Assembly (NCBI GenBank): GCA_017510605.1
Contig: JAFWMQ010000015.1
Coordinates: 1 to 64,000 of the forward strand
Reading direction: 5' to 3'
Origin: Clostridiales bacterium
GTDB lineage: Bacteria > Bacillota > Clostridia > Saccharofermentanales > Saccharofermentanaceae
DNA length: 64,000 nucleotides
Shown here in pieces: positions 1 to 8,406 of the stretch. The notes beneath the pieces were generated by a model, which was not told where the DNA came from, ran no database searches, and saw only the letters and a list, made by a program, of their open reading frames with translations. Both the position numbers and the translations under genes were made by a program. Within the stretch, counting starts at the first letter, position 1, and every line of letters begins with the position of its first letter.

Positions 1-2503
1 GACACTTACAGTAGAAGAACTTGATACAGACAGAGGAATTACCGGATATACATTCTCGAAAGTTGATTACGAGGATAATGGTCAGAAAATCTCAACAAAC
101 GGTGATGTAAAGACTACAACCATTACAAACACGTACACAACTACGCCTCCTGCAGAAAAAGGTTACATAGATATCACAAAGACCTTTGGCGGAGAAGTTA
201 AAGCGAGTGATTTTGTAAATCTTGAGTTTGATTTGTACAGCACAGATGACAAAACAAATCCTGTAACGAAATTCAAATTTAACGATACAACTTTTGAGTG
301 GGATGATGTTGACAAAAAGTATGTCCTCATTACGAAGTATGAAGTAACTGATCTTACTAAAGAATACTTTGTTGTTGAAAAGAACTATGACATCTATCAG
401 GATAAGGATGTAAGTGTTACATATTCACTTGATGGTGGAGCGGCAACATCTACAGCAAATGGCGAGAGCGGGACATTTACAGTTGATAAAACTTATACCG
501 CAACATCACCATATGCAGTTGCGTTTGTAAACGATTATAAACCAAAGACAACACCTCCTGTTGAGAAAGGCTACCTTGACATCACAAAGACCTTTGGCGG
601 AGAAGTAACAGCAAGTGATTTTGTTAATCTTGAGTTCGATCTGTATAGCACAGATGACAAAACGACTCCTGTTAAGGTGTTCAAATTCAACACAGCAAAC
701 TTCGTTTGGGATGGTGATAAGTTTGTCCTCAAGACCAAGTATGAAGTAGCGGATCTCACTAAGGAATATTATGTTGTCGAGAAGAACTATGATATCTACC
801 AGGATAAGGATGTAAGTGTTACATATTCACTTAACGGCGGATCAGCAACAGCTGCATCAGATGGTGAGAGCGGAACATTTAAAGTTGATAAATCTTATAC
901 CGAGACATCACCTTATGTAGTTTCGTTTGTAAACGAGTATACCCCGAACACTCCGCCTCCCGAAAAGAAGGCCTACATTGATATCACAAAGACTTTCGGC
1001 GGCTATGTAACCGGTGAAGACTTTGATAATCTTACTTTCGAGATTTTCGAGGTAGGCAATCCTACAGCTGTTGCAACATATTTGTTCGGTCTGGACTTTG
1101 AGGAGAGTTCAGCAAATCTCTACTGTCTTAAGACAAAGTTTGAAGTAACTGATCTGACGAAGGAATATTATGTTGTTGAGACCAACTATGATGTAAATGC
1201 CCAGAAGCAGGTAAGCGTATCTTATTCTCTTGACGGCAGTGCAAATACGGTCGGTGACAAAACGGGTACATTCACGGTAAATGAGGCCGACACGGAGAAC
1301 TATCCTTATGTTGTTGCGTTTACCAATGAATACGTTCCTACAACGTTGCTTAAGACAAAAGGAAATCTGACTATTTCCAAGTCTTTTGGAGTCAATGCGC
1401 CTGCGGGAACAGATACCATGGTATTCACATTCTCAGTAACCGGTCCCAATGGATATACTAATACGGTTTCTATTACAGGTAAGGGTTCTTATACCTTGAC
1501 TGATCTTGAGCCGGGCAGTTATACAGTCACTGAGGATGCGACCGGAGCAGCAATAGCTAATTATGAGCTTACTGTATCGGGTGAAGGTACAGTTGAAGTA
1601 GTAGCCGGAGGAGAGTCGGTATGTGCTGTTATAAACACATATATAGAGACTAATACCGCACCTGATAAAGGTTCATTAACGATTTCGAAATCTTTGGGTT
1701 CTAATGCACCTGATGATGCATTTACAAAGACATACACATTTATTGTAACCAGCACGGATGGATATAATAATACGGTAACCATAACCGGAGCAGGATCTGC
1801 TACACTGGATAATCTTGATCCGGGAACATATACGGTTACTGAAGACAGTAAAGATGCGGAGATTGCCGGTTTTACTCTCGATGTATCCGGTGATAACGGC
1901 GTTGCAGTCAGTGTAGAGGCAGGTAAAGCGGCAACATGTTCAATTACGAACAGTTATGATATCCCTGAAAAGCCTGTAACACCGGAAGAGCCCAAGACTC
2001 CGTCGAGGCCCGAACCTCCTGTAACAACTCCGCCGGTAACAACGACTGATGATCATAACCCGCCGATAACTACTGACGATGATGACGAAAACCCGCCGGT
2101 AACAACGACAGATGATAACAATCCGCCGGTAACAACGACAGATGATCATCATCCTCCGGTAACAAGGGACGACGATGATGATGAAGATGATCATTATCCT
2201 CCGGTAACAAGGGACGACGATGATGAAGATGAAGATGATCATTATCCGCCTGTAGACCGGAAAGGTAAGCACCGTTATCCGCCGGTTATTACGACTCCGC
2301 CGGTAACGACTACCAATGAACATAATCCGCCGGTTACAACGACTCCGCCTGAGCATAATCCGCCGGTAAAAGATCATCCTCCGGTTCCTGCAACAGGAGA
2401 GAAGAAGAGTTACTATGCATTAGCTGGTACAATACTTCTAGGTATGTGCGCAGCAATTGTTACCGGATTAGGATTGTATCGCAAAAAGAATTCTGAAGAA
2501 TGA
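1..2503 (+). CDS. Sortase-anchored repetitive surface protein (5' end outside the window)
   Basis: The frame is open from base 2 to the stop at 2501-2503, so the real start lies left of the window; the in-frame TTG at 233 is not a credible start. Three ~135-residue repeats begin at 161, 569 and 971 (each opening with a DITKTFGG motif). Two ~103-residue repeats begin at 1361 and 1670 (LTISKS near the start, YTVTED in the middle, INTY or ITNSY at the end). The Lys, Glu and Asn in these motifs sit where Cna-B/SpaA-type domains form Lys-Asn isopeptide bonds. A Pro/Thr/Asp-rich wall-spanning stretch (PPVTTTDD units) follows, then VPATG as an LPXTG-like sortase signal, a hydrophobic segment and the tail RKKNSEE. 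The likely role is a covalently anchored adhesin or pilus-like protein. The family call is firm; the ligand is unknown. Confidence 0.88.
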   Translation, partial: TLTVEELDTDRGITGYTFSKVDYEDNGQKISTNGDVKTTTITNTYTTTPPAEKGYIDITKTFGGEVKASDFVNLEFDLYSTDDKTNPVTKFKFNDTTFEWDDVDKKYVLITKYEVTDLTKEYFVVEKNYDIYQDKDVSVTYSLDGGAATSTANGESGTFTVDKTYTATSPYAVAFVNDYKPKTTPPVEKGYLDITKTFGGEVTASDFVNLEFDLYSTDDKTTPVKVFKFNTANFVWDGDKFVLKTKYEVADLTKEYYVVEKNYDIYQDKDVSVTYSLNGGSATAASDGESGTFKVDKSYTETSPYVVSFVNEYTPNTPPPEKKAYIDITKTFGGYVTGEDFDNLTFEIFEVGNPTAVATYLFGLDFEESSANLYCLKTKFEVTDLTKEYYVVETNYDVNAQKQVSVSYSLDGSANTVGDKTGTFTVNEADTENYPYVVAFTNEYVPTTLLKTKGNLTISKSFGVNAPAGTDTMVFTFSVTGPNGYTNTVSITGKGSYTLTDLEPGSYTVTEDATGAAIANYELTVSGEGTVEVVAGGESVCAVINTYIETNTAPDKGSLTISKSLGSNAPDDAFTKTYTFIVTSTDGYNNTVTITGAGSATLDNLDPGTYTVTEDSKDAEIAGFTLDVSGDNGVAVSVEAGKAATCSITNSYDIPEKPVTPEEPKTPSRPEPPVTTPPVTTTDDHNPPITTDDDDENPPVTTTDDNNPPVTTTDDHHPPVTRDDDDDEDDHYPPVTRDDDDEDEDDHYPPVDRKGKHRYPPVITTPPVTTTNEHNPPVTTTPPEHNPPVKDHPPVPATGEKKSYYALAGTILLGMCAAIVTGLGLYRKKNSEE
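161..1340 (+). repeat. Three tandem ~400-bp in-gene repeats
   Basis: Units start at about 161, 569 and 971, a spacing of 408 and 402 bp. The first two are nearly identical over long stretches of DNA, and the third has diverged. They encode the DITKTFGG domains of the surface protein, and their similarity makes copy-number change by recombination plausible. Confidence 0.85.
2030..2380 (+). repeat. Low-complexity PPVTTTDD-coding repeats
   Basis: Short degenerate units coding for Pro-Pro-Val-Thr followed by Asp/His/Asn-rich runs, just before the sortase signal. This is typical of a wall-spanning spacer. The runs of four to five Asp make it strongly acidic. Confidence 0.8.
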
Positions 2504-2520
2504 TCCGTAAATGATTAATA

Positions 2521-2551
2521 CAGGGGTTGCTAAGATGCAGCCCCTGTTTTT
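2521..2551 (+). terminator. Rho-independent terminator of the surface protein gene
   Basis: A 10-bp stem (CAGGGGTTGC with GCAGCCCCTG, one G-U pair) with a 6-base loop, followed by a T-rich tract, 18 bases after the stop codon. Confidence 0.85.
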
Positions 2552-2584
2552 GCGTGGGATAAGAACCGGGTTTTTCCGGGCATG

Positions 2585-2616
2585 AAAAAAGGTTGTCTGT
2601 TAAAGACAACCTTTTA
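2585..2616 (-). terminator. Terminator downstream of tRNA-Leu
   Basis: Perfect hairpin AAAGGTTGTCT / AGACAACCTTT with a 5-base loop and a run of Ts when read on the minus strand. It lies directly after the tRNA 3' end and may work in both directions. Confidence 0.8.
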
Positions 2617-2618
2617 TT

Positions 2619-2703
2619 TGGTGCGGCCGACGAGACTTGAACTCGTATGGAGTTACCCACACGCCCCTCAAACGTGCGCGTCTGCCAGTTCCGCCACGGC
2701 CGC
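2619..2703 (-). tRNA. tRNA-Leu (anticodon GAG)
   Basis: Read on the minus strand, it starts GCGGCCG and ends CGGCCGC-ACCA, giving a 7-bp acceptor stem with discriminator A and an encoded CCA. The anticodon stem CACGT/GCGTG encloses loop TTGAGGG, so the anticodon is GAG, reading CUC/CUU. The long variable arm and the GTTCAAGTC T-loop agree with a class II leucine tRNA. Confidence 0.95.
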
Positions 2704-2729
2704 ATATACCGCTTTGAGCAAGCCTTGTA

Positions 2730-2758
2730 ATTATAAAGTTTGAGGTTTTAGGTGTCAA
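2730..2758 (-). promoter_or_regulatory. Consensus sigma-A promoter for tRNA-Leu
   Basis: On the minus strand, TTGACA (2758-2753) and TATAAT (2735-2730) are separated by 17 bases, a perfect housekeeping promoter. The -10 ends 26 bases before the mature tRNA 5' end. Confidence 0.9.
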
Positions 2759-2778
2759 GTGCCTAAATCATTTTCTTG

Positions 2779-3630
2779 TTATCTGATTTCAGAATCTTTT
2801 CTGCGCTCATAATAGAACATGAACTGCTGCATGATCCCTGCGGTTTCCGGGTAGGGGGTGCAGTCGAAGTGCCCGCAGTAGTAATTGTTTTCGATCCTTT
2901 GTATCCAGACATCTACAGGAAACCGGCCTGTTCTTGCAAAAGCGAAAAGCATTATGCAGTTAGCTACTTTTGTTCCGACTCCGTACATGCCGGTCAGAGC
3001 CTTGTAGAGCGCTTCGTCAGAAAGTTCAGCCAAATCTTCCGGGGAGAGTTTGCCGTTTGCGAATTCTTCTGCCGCCCTTGATATGTAGGGCGCGCGATAT
3101 CCTACTCCTGTGTTCTCAAGTTCTTTGAAATCAAGCCCGTGGAGCTCCTCCGGAGTGGGGAAAGCGTAGTATTCGTCGCAGAGAGGCTTTACAAAAGGAC
3201 TGCCTAGTTTTGGGGCTTTGATCTTTTTGCCGCAGAGCTTTGATATGCGTTCGACTGAAGTCGTTATCGAAGGGATAGATCGTCTTTGAGATATGATGTA
3301 GCTTATAGTGGTCTCGAAAACATCCTGCTTAAGTATTCTGATCCCGTAACCGAAATCCGCCGCGGCAATAAGGTATTTATCATTCTTATCAATGGAACTG
3401 ACAATGGTCTCATAATTGCGGTCAAGATCCAGATATGTCTTCCATATCTTATCGAATTCCTTTTCAGAGCAGGATAAGGCAAATGTATCCTTCCCGGTTT
3501 TTGCGACCTGCAGATATCTGCCGAAGGCAATGAGTTCGATGTGATCTTCATCGATGACCCTGATCCTGAAGGCTTGTCCTGAATCTGCGAGTTTTACTAA
3601 ATCCAAAAAGGGTATCTTAACGGTAACCAT
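2779..3630 (-). CDS. ogg: 8-oxoguanine DNA glycosylase (OGG1-like, HhH-GPD)
   Basis: A 283-residue bifunctional glycosylase/AP lyase that removes 8-oxoguanine opposite cytosine in base-excision repair. The N-terminal ~115 residues match the OGG N-terminal domain. The helix-hairpin-helix follows as MYGVGTKVANC, with Lys221 as the Schiff-base nucleophile and Asp240 (FPVDVW) as the catalytic aspartate. Its start overlaps the end of the upstream methyltransferase gene by 14 bp, so the two are co-transcribed. The ribosome site is weak, as expected for coupled translation. An alternative label is DNA-3-methyladenine glycosylase 2, but the Lys plus Asp pair and the N-terminal domain favour OGG. Confidence 0.88.
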   Translation of the reverse strand: MVTVKIPFLDLVKLADSGQAFRIRVIDEDHIELIAFGRYLQVAKTGKDTFALSCSEKEFDKIWKTYLDLDRNYETIVSSIDKNDKYLIAAADFGYGIRILKQDVFETTISYIISQRRSIPSITTSVERISKLCGKKIKAPKLGSPFVKPLCDEYYAFPTPEELHGLDFKELENTGVGYRAPYISRAAEEFANGKLSPEDLAELSDEALYKALTGMYGVGTKVANCIMLFAFARTGRFPVDVWIQRIENNYYCGHFDCTPYPETAGIMQQFMFYYERRKDSEIR

Positions 3631-4843
3631 GGTTCTTATCGCCTAATCTGAAATAATTGCTCAGCGTGCAGACTATTGCCCCGTTATAAAGCTTTACGCG
3701 CTTGTCAGGTTTATATCCTGTTGCGTCTTCGAAAGCGTTCTCGGGAGTAATTACAGAGAGTCTCAGGCCTTTTTTGCAGAAACCGTCTCTTGTAAGGTAA
3801 TTATGTCCGATAAGCCTGTATATCTTATCTGCGTCTTCCGGAGTCATGAGTCTTCCGCCGTATGGAGGATTAGTTATCACGAGCTGCCTGGGCAGTGCAG
3901 TAAGCTTCTCAAGATATTCGGGAGTCATCTTGGCAGCATCAGCCAGCCTGAACTTAACGAGTTTTCCGACACCGGCCGCATCCGCATTGCGTTTTGCGGA
4001 TTCTATTGCCTTGGGATCGATATCCGAACCATAGAAATAGCAGTCATCCATGGGTTCCGTGTCTTCGTTATCAAGTGCTTCCTGCAGGGCTCTGCGATAT
4101 GGTTCCTTTCCTATGTAGGGGAGATCTTCGTAAGCGTAGTGACGGTCTCTGCCGGGAGCGATCCCGCAAGCTGTTCTGGCAGCCTCGATTACTATCGTTC
4201 CTGAGCCGCAGAAGGGATCTACAAGTGCTTCATTGCCGTAAGGGCGGTATTTAGCGTATGTGAGCATTCCGGAAGCCAGTGTCTCTCTTATAGGGGCTTC
4301 GTGCGTCAGAGGCCTGTAGCCGCGTTTATGGAGGCCTGCGCCTGTTGTATCGATCATGAAACGGCAGGTGTCATTGACAATGCCGAATTGGATCTTAACT
4401 GAGCCCAATTCCTCATTCTCACTGATCACAGTGTCTGCGGAGAGACCTCTTGATACCGCAAGACTCTCGGCGATAGCTTTCTTGGCGAGCTTTTGCAGGG
4501 CAGGAATGCCGTAGAGCTTGGACTTCCTCGAAAATCCGTTTACGATGAAGGCCCAGTTCGCCGGAATATAGTCAGACCATTTGATAGCTTTGGTACCTTC
4601 GAAAAAAGCATCAAAGTTACTGCCGGCATCGTCGGAAGCTCCGCAGCCGAACTCTCCGGCTTCAATAAATATGCGTTCAGCATGTTTGATCCACATGTTA
4701 GCGCGGGCTATGTCAAGAAAATCTCCTTCGAGAGTTACGACTCCGTCAGAAACGGATATCCTGTCCTTATCGTAGCCTCTTTCAAGGAGATCGCCCTTTG
4801 TCGGTGATTCAAGCCCAAAAAGTGTAGTAATGATGATTTTCAT
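3617..4843 (-). CDS. THUMP-type RNA guanine-N2 methyltransferase (RlmL N-terminal-like)
   Basis: A class I SAM-dependent methyltransferase, most likely modifying a guanine N2 of 23S rRNA. An N-terminal THUMP-like region covers roughly residues 50-150. The SAM site is DPFCGSGT and the catalytic motif is NPPYGGR, both typical of the RlmL/Trm14 group. It lacks the RlmK half found in the enterobacterial fusion. Two starts are possible: ATG at 4864 and ATG at 4843. The second gives the usual N-terminus MKIIITTLFGLE. A TATACT hexamer ends 7 bases before 4843, so a leaderless transcript is possible; no Shine-Dalgarno is visible for either start. Confidence 0.85.
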   Translation of the reverse strand: MKIIITTLFGLESPTKGDLLERGYDKDRISVSDGVVTLEGDFLDIARANMWIKHAERIFIEAGEFGCGASDDAGSNFDAFFEGTKAIKWSDYIPANWAFIVNGFSRKSKLYGIPALQKLAKKAIAESLAVSRGLSADTVISENEELGSVKIQFGIVNDTCRFMIDTTGAGLHKRGYRPLTHEAPIRETLASGMLTYAKYRPYGNEALVDPFCGSGTIVIEAARTACGIAPGRDRHYAYEDLPYIGKEPYRRALQEALDNEDTEPMDDCYFYGSDIDPKAIESAKRNADAAGVGKLVKFRLADAAKMTPEYLEKLTALPRQLVITNPPYGGRLMTPEDADKIYRLIGHNYLTRDGFCKKGLRLSVITPENAFEDATGYKPDKRVKLYNGAIVCTLSNYFRLGDKNHGYR

Positions 4844-4864
4844 AGAAAAAAGTATAACAAACAT

Positions 4865-5312
4865 AAGGTCAAATTACCTGAAAAACACACATCAAATAAG
4901 ATTGAGAACAGAAGATTTGAGCAACAAATATACAATAGGGCTATCTACAAAAATGTTCATAATGTGCATAACTTTGTTTATAACTACAAAAACAAACACT
5001 TCTTATTCAAAAGTGCCTGAATCCCCGATAAATATTGAATTTGACAATTTATTACCGTTTGTTGACAAAACAATTACAGCGTGTTAGAAGAGATTTGAAA
5101 GTCAATGTATCAGGGCATTTGCGGACTTGTTGAACCTTTGTTCTGAAATAGGTGTCCACGACAGAAGTACAGACAAAAAACGAAATTGCTACTTGACAAG
5201 GACTTTTGACATAAATTTCCGATAGCAATTTTTGCATAACGGGTATGGCCTTGTTTTTCGATATTTTTATCGGATAAATATAAGCTGATCACCGTCGCAA
5301 AGACGGATTTTT
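4865..5312. other. Gene-free AT-rich region
   Basis: About 450 bases between the divergent methyltransferase and proA genes. I find no credible ORF with a ribosome site and no recognisable RNA. It contains scattered TTGACA-like hexamers (5041, 5062, 5194) without good partners. A weak 5-bp hairpin, CCGTC/GACGG at 5292-5310 followed by Ts, lies just before the proA -10. Confidence 0.4.
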
Positions 5313-5321
5313 TGATATAAT
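5313..5321 (+). promoter_or_regulatory. Extended -10 promoter of proA
   Basis: TGATATAAT is a TGn-extended consensus -10 located 32 bases before the proA start. There is no good -35 at the right distance, as is common for extended -10 promoters. A small hairpin with a T-run lies immediately upstream and partly overlaps it. Confidence 0.6.
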
Positions 5322-5353
5322 CTTTCTTTAAGAAAATAAAGGGAGGAAGCTTT

Positions 5354-6634
5354 ATGTCTGAACTCCATGATATCGCCAAAGCCGCCCGTGAGGCTTCTTA
5401 CATCATGGCTTCTCTGGGAAGCGATGTTAAGAATGCCGCGCTTGCCAATGTTGCCAAGTGTCTCAGTGACTCTGAAGACTTGATCTTTTCTGCTAATAAG
5501 ACCGATCTTGAAGAGGCTGAGAAAGCCGGTCTGGAGACTCCGCTCCTTAAGAGACTCAAGTTTAATGAAGATAAGCTTAATGATGTAATTTCAGGTATTA
5601 AGAGCCTTATCGGTCTTAATGATCCTGTAGGCAAGGTTACCTTGAGGACTACATTGGATGACGGGTTGGAACTTACACGTGTTACTTGTCCGATCGGTGT
5701 AATAGGCGTAATTTTCGAGAGCAGGCCTGATGCACTTGTTCAGATTGCATCCCTTTGTATCAAGAGCGGAAATGCTGTATTCCTCAAAGGCGGATCCGAG
5801 GCTGTTAATACCAATAAGGCTTTAGCTTCAGTTATCAGCAAGGCTGGTATCGAAGCTGGACTTCCGGAAGGCTGGCTTAATCTCCTTACGCTCCGTTCGG
5901 AGATCGCTGATATGCTTAAGCTTGATGAATACATCGACTTGATCATCCCAAGAGGCTCTAATTCCTTTGTCCAATACATTATGCAAAATACAAATATTGC
6001 TGTTTTGGGACATGCTGACGGTGTTTGCCATACTTATATTGACAGTGAAGCTGATCTTTCTAAAGCAGTTAAGGTTGCTGTCGACGCAAAGACACAGTAT
6101 GTTTCCGTCTGCAATGCAACCGAGACATTCCTTGTAAATGAGGCTTTGAAGGAGACATTCCTGCCTGAATTCATTGATACATTAAGGAATGCGGGTGTTG
6201 AAGTCTTCGGTGACGATTATGTTGCTGATACATTCGGGGCCGGCAGGGCAGAGGAATGGCACCATGAGTATCTGGCCATGAAATGCTCCGTAAAGATAGT
6301 AAAGGATGTCGATGAAGCCATCGCACATATCAACCATTACGGTTCAGGCCACACAGATGCCATTATCACAGAGAATAAGGATACAGCAGAGCGGTTCATG
6401 ACTATGGTAGATTCGGGAAGTGTTCTCGTTAACTGTTCGACGAGATTTGCTGATGGCTTCCGTTACGGCTTCGGTGCTGAAGTAGGTATTGCTACCTCCA
6501 AGATCCACGCAAGAGGTCCTGTAGGCCTTGAAGGTCTTGTATCTTATAAATACCGTCTTGTAGGAAATGGAGACATCGTTGGCCCTTACTGTGACGGTTC
6601 AAAGAAGTTCAAACATATTCATCACGAGATTTAA
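5354..6634 (+). CDS. proA: Gamma-glutamyl phosphate reductase
   Basis: Second enzyme of proline synthesis: it reduces gamma-glutamyl phosphate to glutamate-5-semialdehyde with NADPH. The 426 residues are full length and show the family signatures IFESRPDALVQIASLCIKSG and the catalytic Cys253 in SVCNATETF. The start has a strong GGAGG 7 bases upstream. The usual partner proB (glutamate kinase) is not next to it; the gene is followed after 21 bases by rpiB, so the two are probably co-transcribed. Confidence 0.95.
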   Translation: MSELHDIAKAAREASYIMASLGSDVKNAALANVAKCLSDSEDLIFSANKTDLEEAEKAGLETPLLKRLKFNEDKLNDVISGIKSLIGLNDPVGKVTLRTTLDDGLELTRVTCPIGVIGVIFESRPDALVQIASLCIKSGNAVFLKGGSEAVNTNKALASVISKAGIEAGLPEGWLNLLTLRSEIADMLKLDEYIDLIIPRGSNSFVQYIMQNTNIAVLGHADGVCHTYIDSEADLSKAVKVAVDAKTQYVSVCNATETFLVNEALKETFLPEFIDTLRNAGVEVFGDDYVADTFGAGRAEEWHHEYLAMKCSVKIVKDVDEAIAHINHYGSGHTDAIITENKDTAERFMTMVDSGSVLVNCSTRFADGFRYGFGAEVGIATSKIHARGPVGLEGLVSYKYRLVGNGDIVGPYCDGSKKFKHIHHEI

Positions 6635-6655
6635 CAAAGGAAAGAGGCAATACAT

Positions 6656-7108
6656 ATGAAAGTATCCATCGCATCAGATCACGCAGGCTATGAGTTGAGA
6701 CAGAAAGTAATAAAGCACCTTGAAGAGAAGGGCTTTGAAGTCCTTGACGGAGGCGCTCCCAACGGTACTGATTCATATTCATATGTTGATGCCGGAATAA
6801 AGGTCGCTGAGGATGTAACAAGCGGCAGGGCTGACAGGGGAATCGCTATCTGCGGTACCGGAATCGGTATTTCCCTGGTCTGCAATAAATATAAGGGCAT
6901 AAGATGTGCCCTCTGCAGCAATGAGTTCATGGCGAAAATGTGCAGACAGCATAATGATGCCAATATCCTGGCTTTCGGTGAGCGTGTAGTTGGTCTGGGC
7001 GTTGCGCTCGGAATGGTCGATGCTTTCTTCGAAGAAGAATTCCTCGGCGGCAGACATGAGGTTCGTGTCAACGGTATCAAGGATGTCGAAGAGCGTAACT
7101 TCAAGTAA
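6656..7108 (+). CDS. rpiB: Ribose-5-phosphate isomerase B
   Basis: Interconverts ribose-5-phosphate and ribulose-5-phosphate in the pentose phosphate pathway. The 150 residues show the RpiB hallmarks SDHAG near the N-terminus, the active-site Cys in AICGTGIGIS, and HNDANIL. The start is preceded by AAAGGAAAGAGG. LacAB-type isomerases are relatives, but a single gene next to no sugar-phosphate genes favours RpiB. An AT-rich 76-base gap separates it from atpB; a weak promoter there (TGTTTA, then TAAAAT at 7143) could start the ATP synthase operon. Confidence 0.92.
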   Translation: MKVSIASDHAGYELRQKVIKHLEEKGFEVLDGGAPNGTDSYSYVDAGIKVAEDVTSGRADRGIAICGTGIGISLVCNKYKGIRCALCSNEFMAKMCRQHNDANILAFGERVVGLGVALGMVDAFFEEEFLGGRHEVRVNGIKDVEERNFK

Positions 7109-7184
7109 AAACGGGAAGTGTTTATTTTTTTTAATATAAGCGTAAAATGACTATAAGATTGAGAAGGGGACTGGAAAAACAATT

Positions 7185-8054
7185 ATGACGGTTGCATCGA
7201 TAATACTTGCCGGCTCATGGTTTTCTGAGTTCTTAGCGGCTTTTGCAGAGCAGTTCGCTGAACGCTTCGATGTTTCTAATAAGAATATCGGAGAAGAGAT
7301 CAGCGAAGCGATAATGCAGGTGCAGATGTATTTCCAGGTAGGAGATCTTAAACTCCTCATTACCGATGCAGTGCTCGTTACTTGGATAGCCGTAATTGCT
7401 ATCATTATTCTTGTCAGCCTTCTGGTAGGCAAGCCCTCTCCGGATCTTAAGCTTACCAAAGGTCAGGCGCTGATCGTTTCCGTTACAGAGTTAGTTATCT
7501 CGACTGCAATGAGTTTCGGAATGAACCGTAAGCAGGCAGAAGAAGTTACCCCTATGATCATGACATTCGGTCTGGTAATTACAGCATGCAATTCGATATC
7601 TTATTTCCATCTTCCGCCCCCGGCCAAAAATGTAGCATTCCCTGTCGGCTGCGCCATTACAGCGATCATATACGTTATCGTTATGTCGATAAAGTTCGTC
7701 GGATTAAAGGGCTTCTGGATCACACTTACCACGCCTATCAGCATAATGCTTCCGTTCAAGCTTTTGGATTACGTGGTCAAGCCTTTGTCACTTTCTCTGA
7801 GACTTTTCGGTAACGTTTTCGCAGCATACGTATTCATGGAATTCCTTTCGATAACCGTACCTCTGATATTGCCCGGTGTTGCCGGTCTTTGGTTCGATAT
7901 CATTGACGGAATCATCCAGGCCATCGTTTTCTCATATCTCACGATGTCATATATCGGCGAGAATGTTGAGGCGGTACATGAATACCATGCACATCCCGAA
8001 GATCACGAGAAGAAAAAGAAGAAATCAAAGAAGTCTGAAGCTGTAGCAGCCTGA
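7185..8054 (+). CDS. atpB: ATP synthase F0 subunit a
   Basis: Membrane stator subunit forming the ion half-channels against the c-ring. Of 289 residues, most form membrane helices. The essential arginine is Arg206 in SLSLRLFGN, with the usual conserved Asn after it. The C-terminal tail is a Lys/Glu-rich stretch (HEKKKKKSKK) longer than is common. It is the first gene of an operon in the order a-c-b-(delta/alpha)-gamma-beta-epsilon. The start at 7185 is preceded by GAAGGGG. The usual atpI is absent. Confidence 0.94.
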   Translation: MTVASIILAGSWFSEFLAAFAEQFAERFDVSNKNIGEEISEAIMQVQMYFQVGDLKLLITDAVLVTWIAVIAIIILVSLLVGKPSPDLKLTKGQALIVSVTELVISTAMSFGMNRKQAEEVTPMIMTFGLVITACNSISYFHLPPPAKNVAFPVGCAITAIIYVIVMSIKFVGLKGFWITLTTPISIMLPFKLLDYVVKPLSLSLRLFGNVFAAYVFMEFLSITVPLILPGVAGLWFDIIDGIIQAIVFSYLTMSYIGENVEAVHEYHAHPEDHEKKKKKSKKSEAVAA

Positions 8055-8094
8055 TCAGATATAATCAGAGAATAATAATTTAGGAGGAATATAT

Positions 8095-8370
8095 ATGAAC
8101 GGCATTCTTATAGCAGCATTACCACTTATAGCTGCATTGGAGACAAGAGGAATTGCGGCGATCGCGGCTGCGGTTGCTATTTCCTGCGGTGCATTCGCAT
8201 CGACCTTCGCAATGGGTAAAGCGGCAAGCACCGCACTCGAAGCAGGTGCCAGACAGCCGGAGATCATAAGCAAGCTCCAGACAATGCTGCTTCTCTCCAT
8301 AGTCTTCATCGAGTCAATCGGTATCTATTCACTCGTTGTTGCATTCCTTTTGATCTTCACAGTCAGTTGA
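8095..8370 (+). CDS. atpE: ATP synthase F0 subunit c
   Basis: Two-helix subunit of the rotor ring (91 residues). The polar loop reads ARQPE (52-56), and the ion-binding Glu73 lies in helix 2 within the motif IESIGIYSL. Ser74 and Tyr78 match part of the Na+-coordinating set known from Ilyobacter-type c subunits, whereas the Gln expected in helix 1 is not present. Helix 1 appears four residues (one turn) longer than usual between the Gly-Lys (41-42) and ARQPE. The ribosome site TAGGAGG is very strong, as fits the high copy number. Ion specificity cannot be decided from the sequence. Confidence 0.94.
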   Translation: MNGILIAALPLIAALETRGIAAIAAAVAISCGAFASTFAMGKAASTALEAGARQPEIISKLQTMLLLSIVFIESIGIYSLVVAFLLIFTVS

Positions 8371-8406
8371 TTTACAGGAATTGACGTAATTAAGGGAGCA
8401 TGATTT

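Noticed and set aside
1940..2377. 145-codon minus-strand ORF opposite the Asp/Pro-rich region
   Set aside because: Shadow of low-complexity repeats in the surface protein gene; composition (Arg-Arg-Ile repeats) mirrors the sense repeats and there is no start signal.
2460..2705. 81-codon minus-strand ORF covering tRNA-Leu
   Set aside because: Its first part is the tRNA gene itself and the rest crosses two terminators.
4830..5087. 85-codon plus-strand ORF upstream of proA
   Set aside because: No ribosome site, low-complexity AT-rich composition, overlaps the divergent methyltransferase start.
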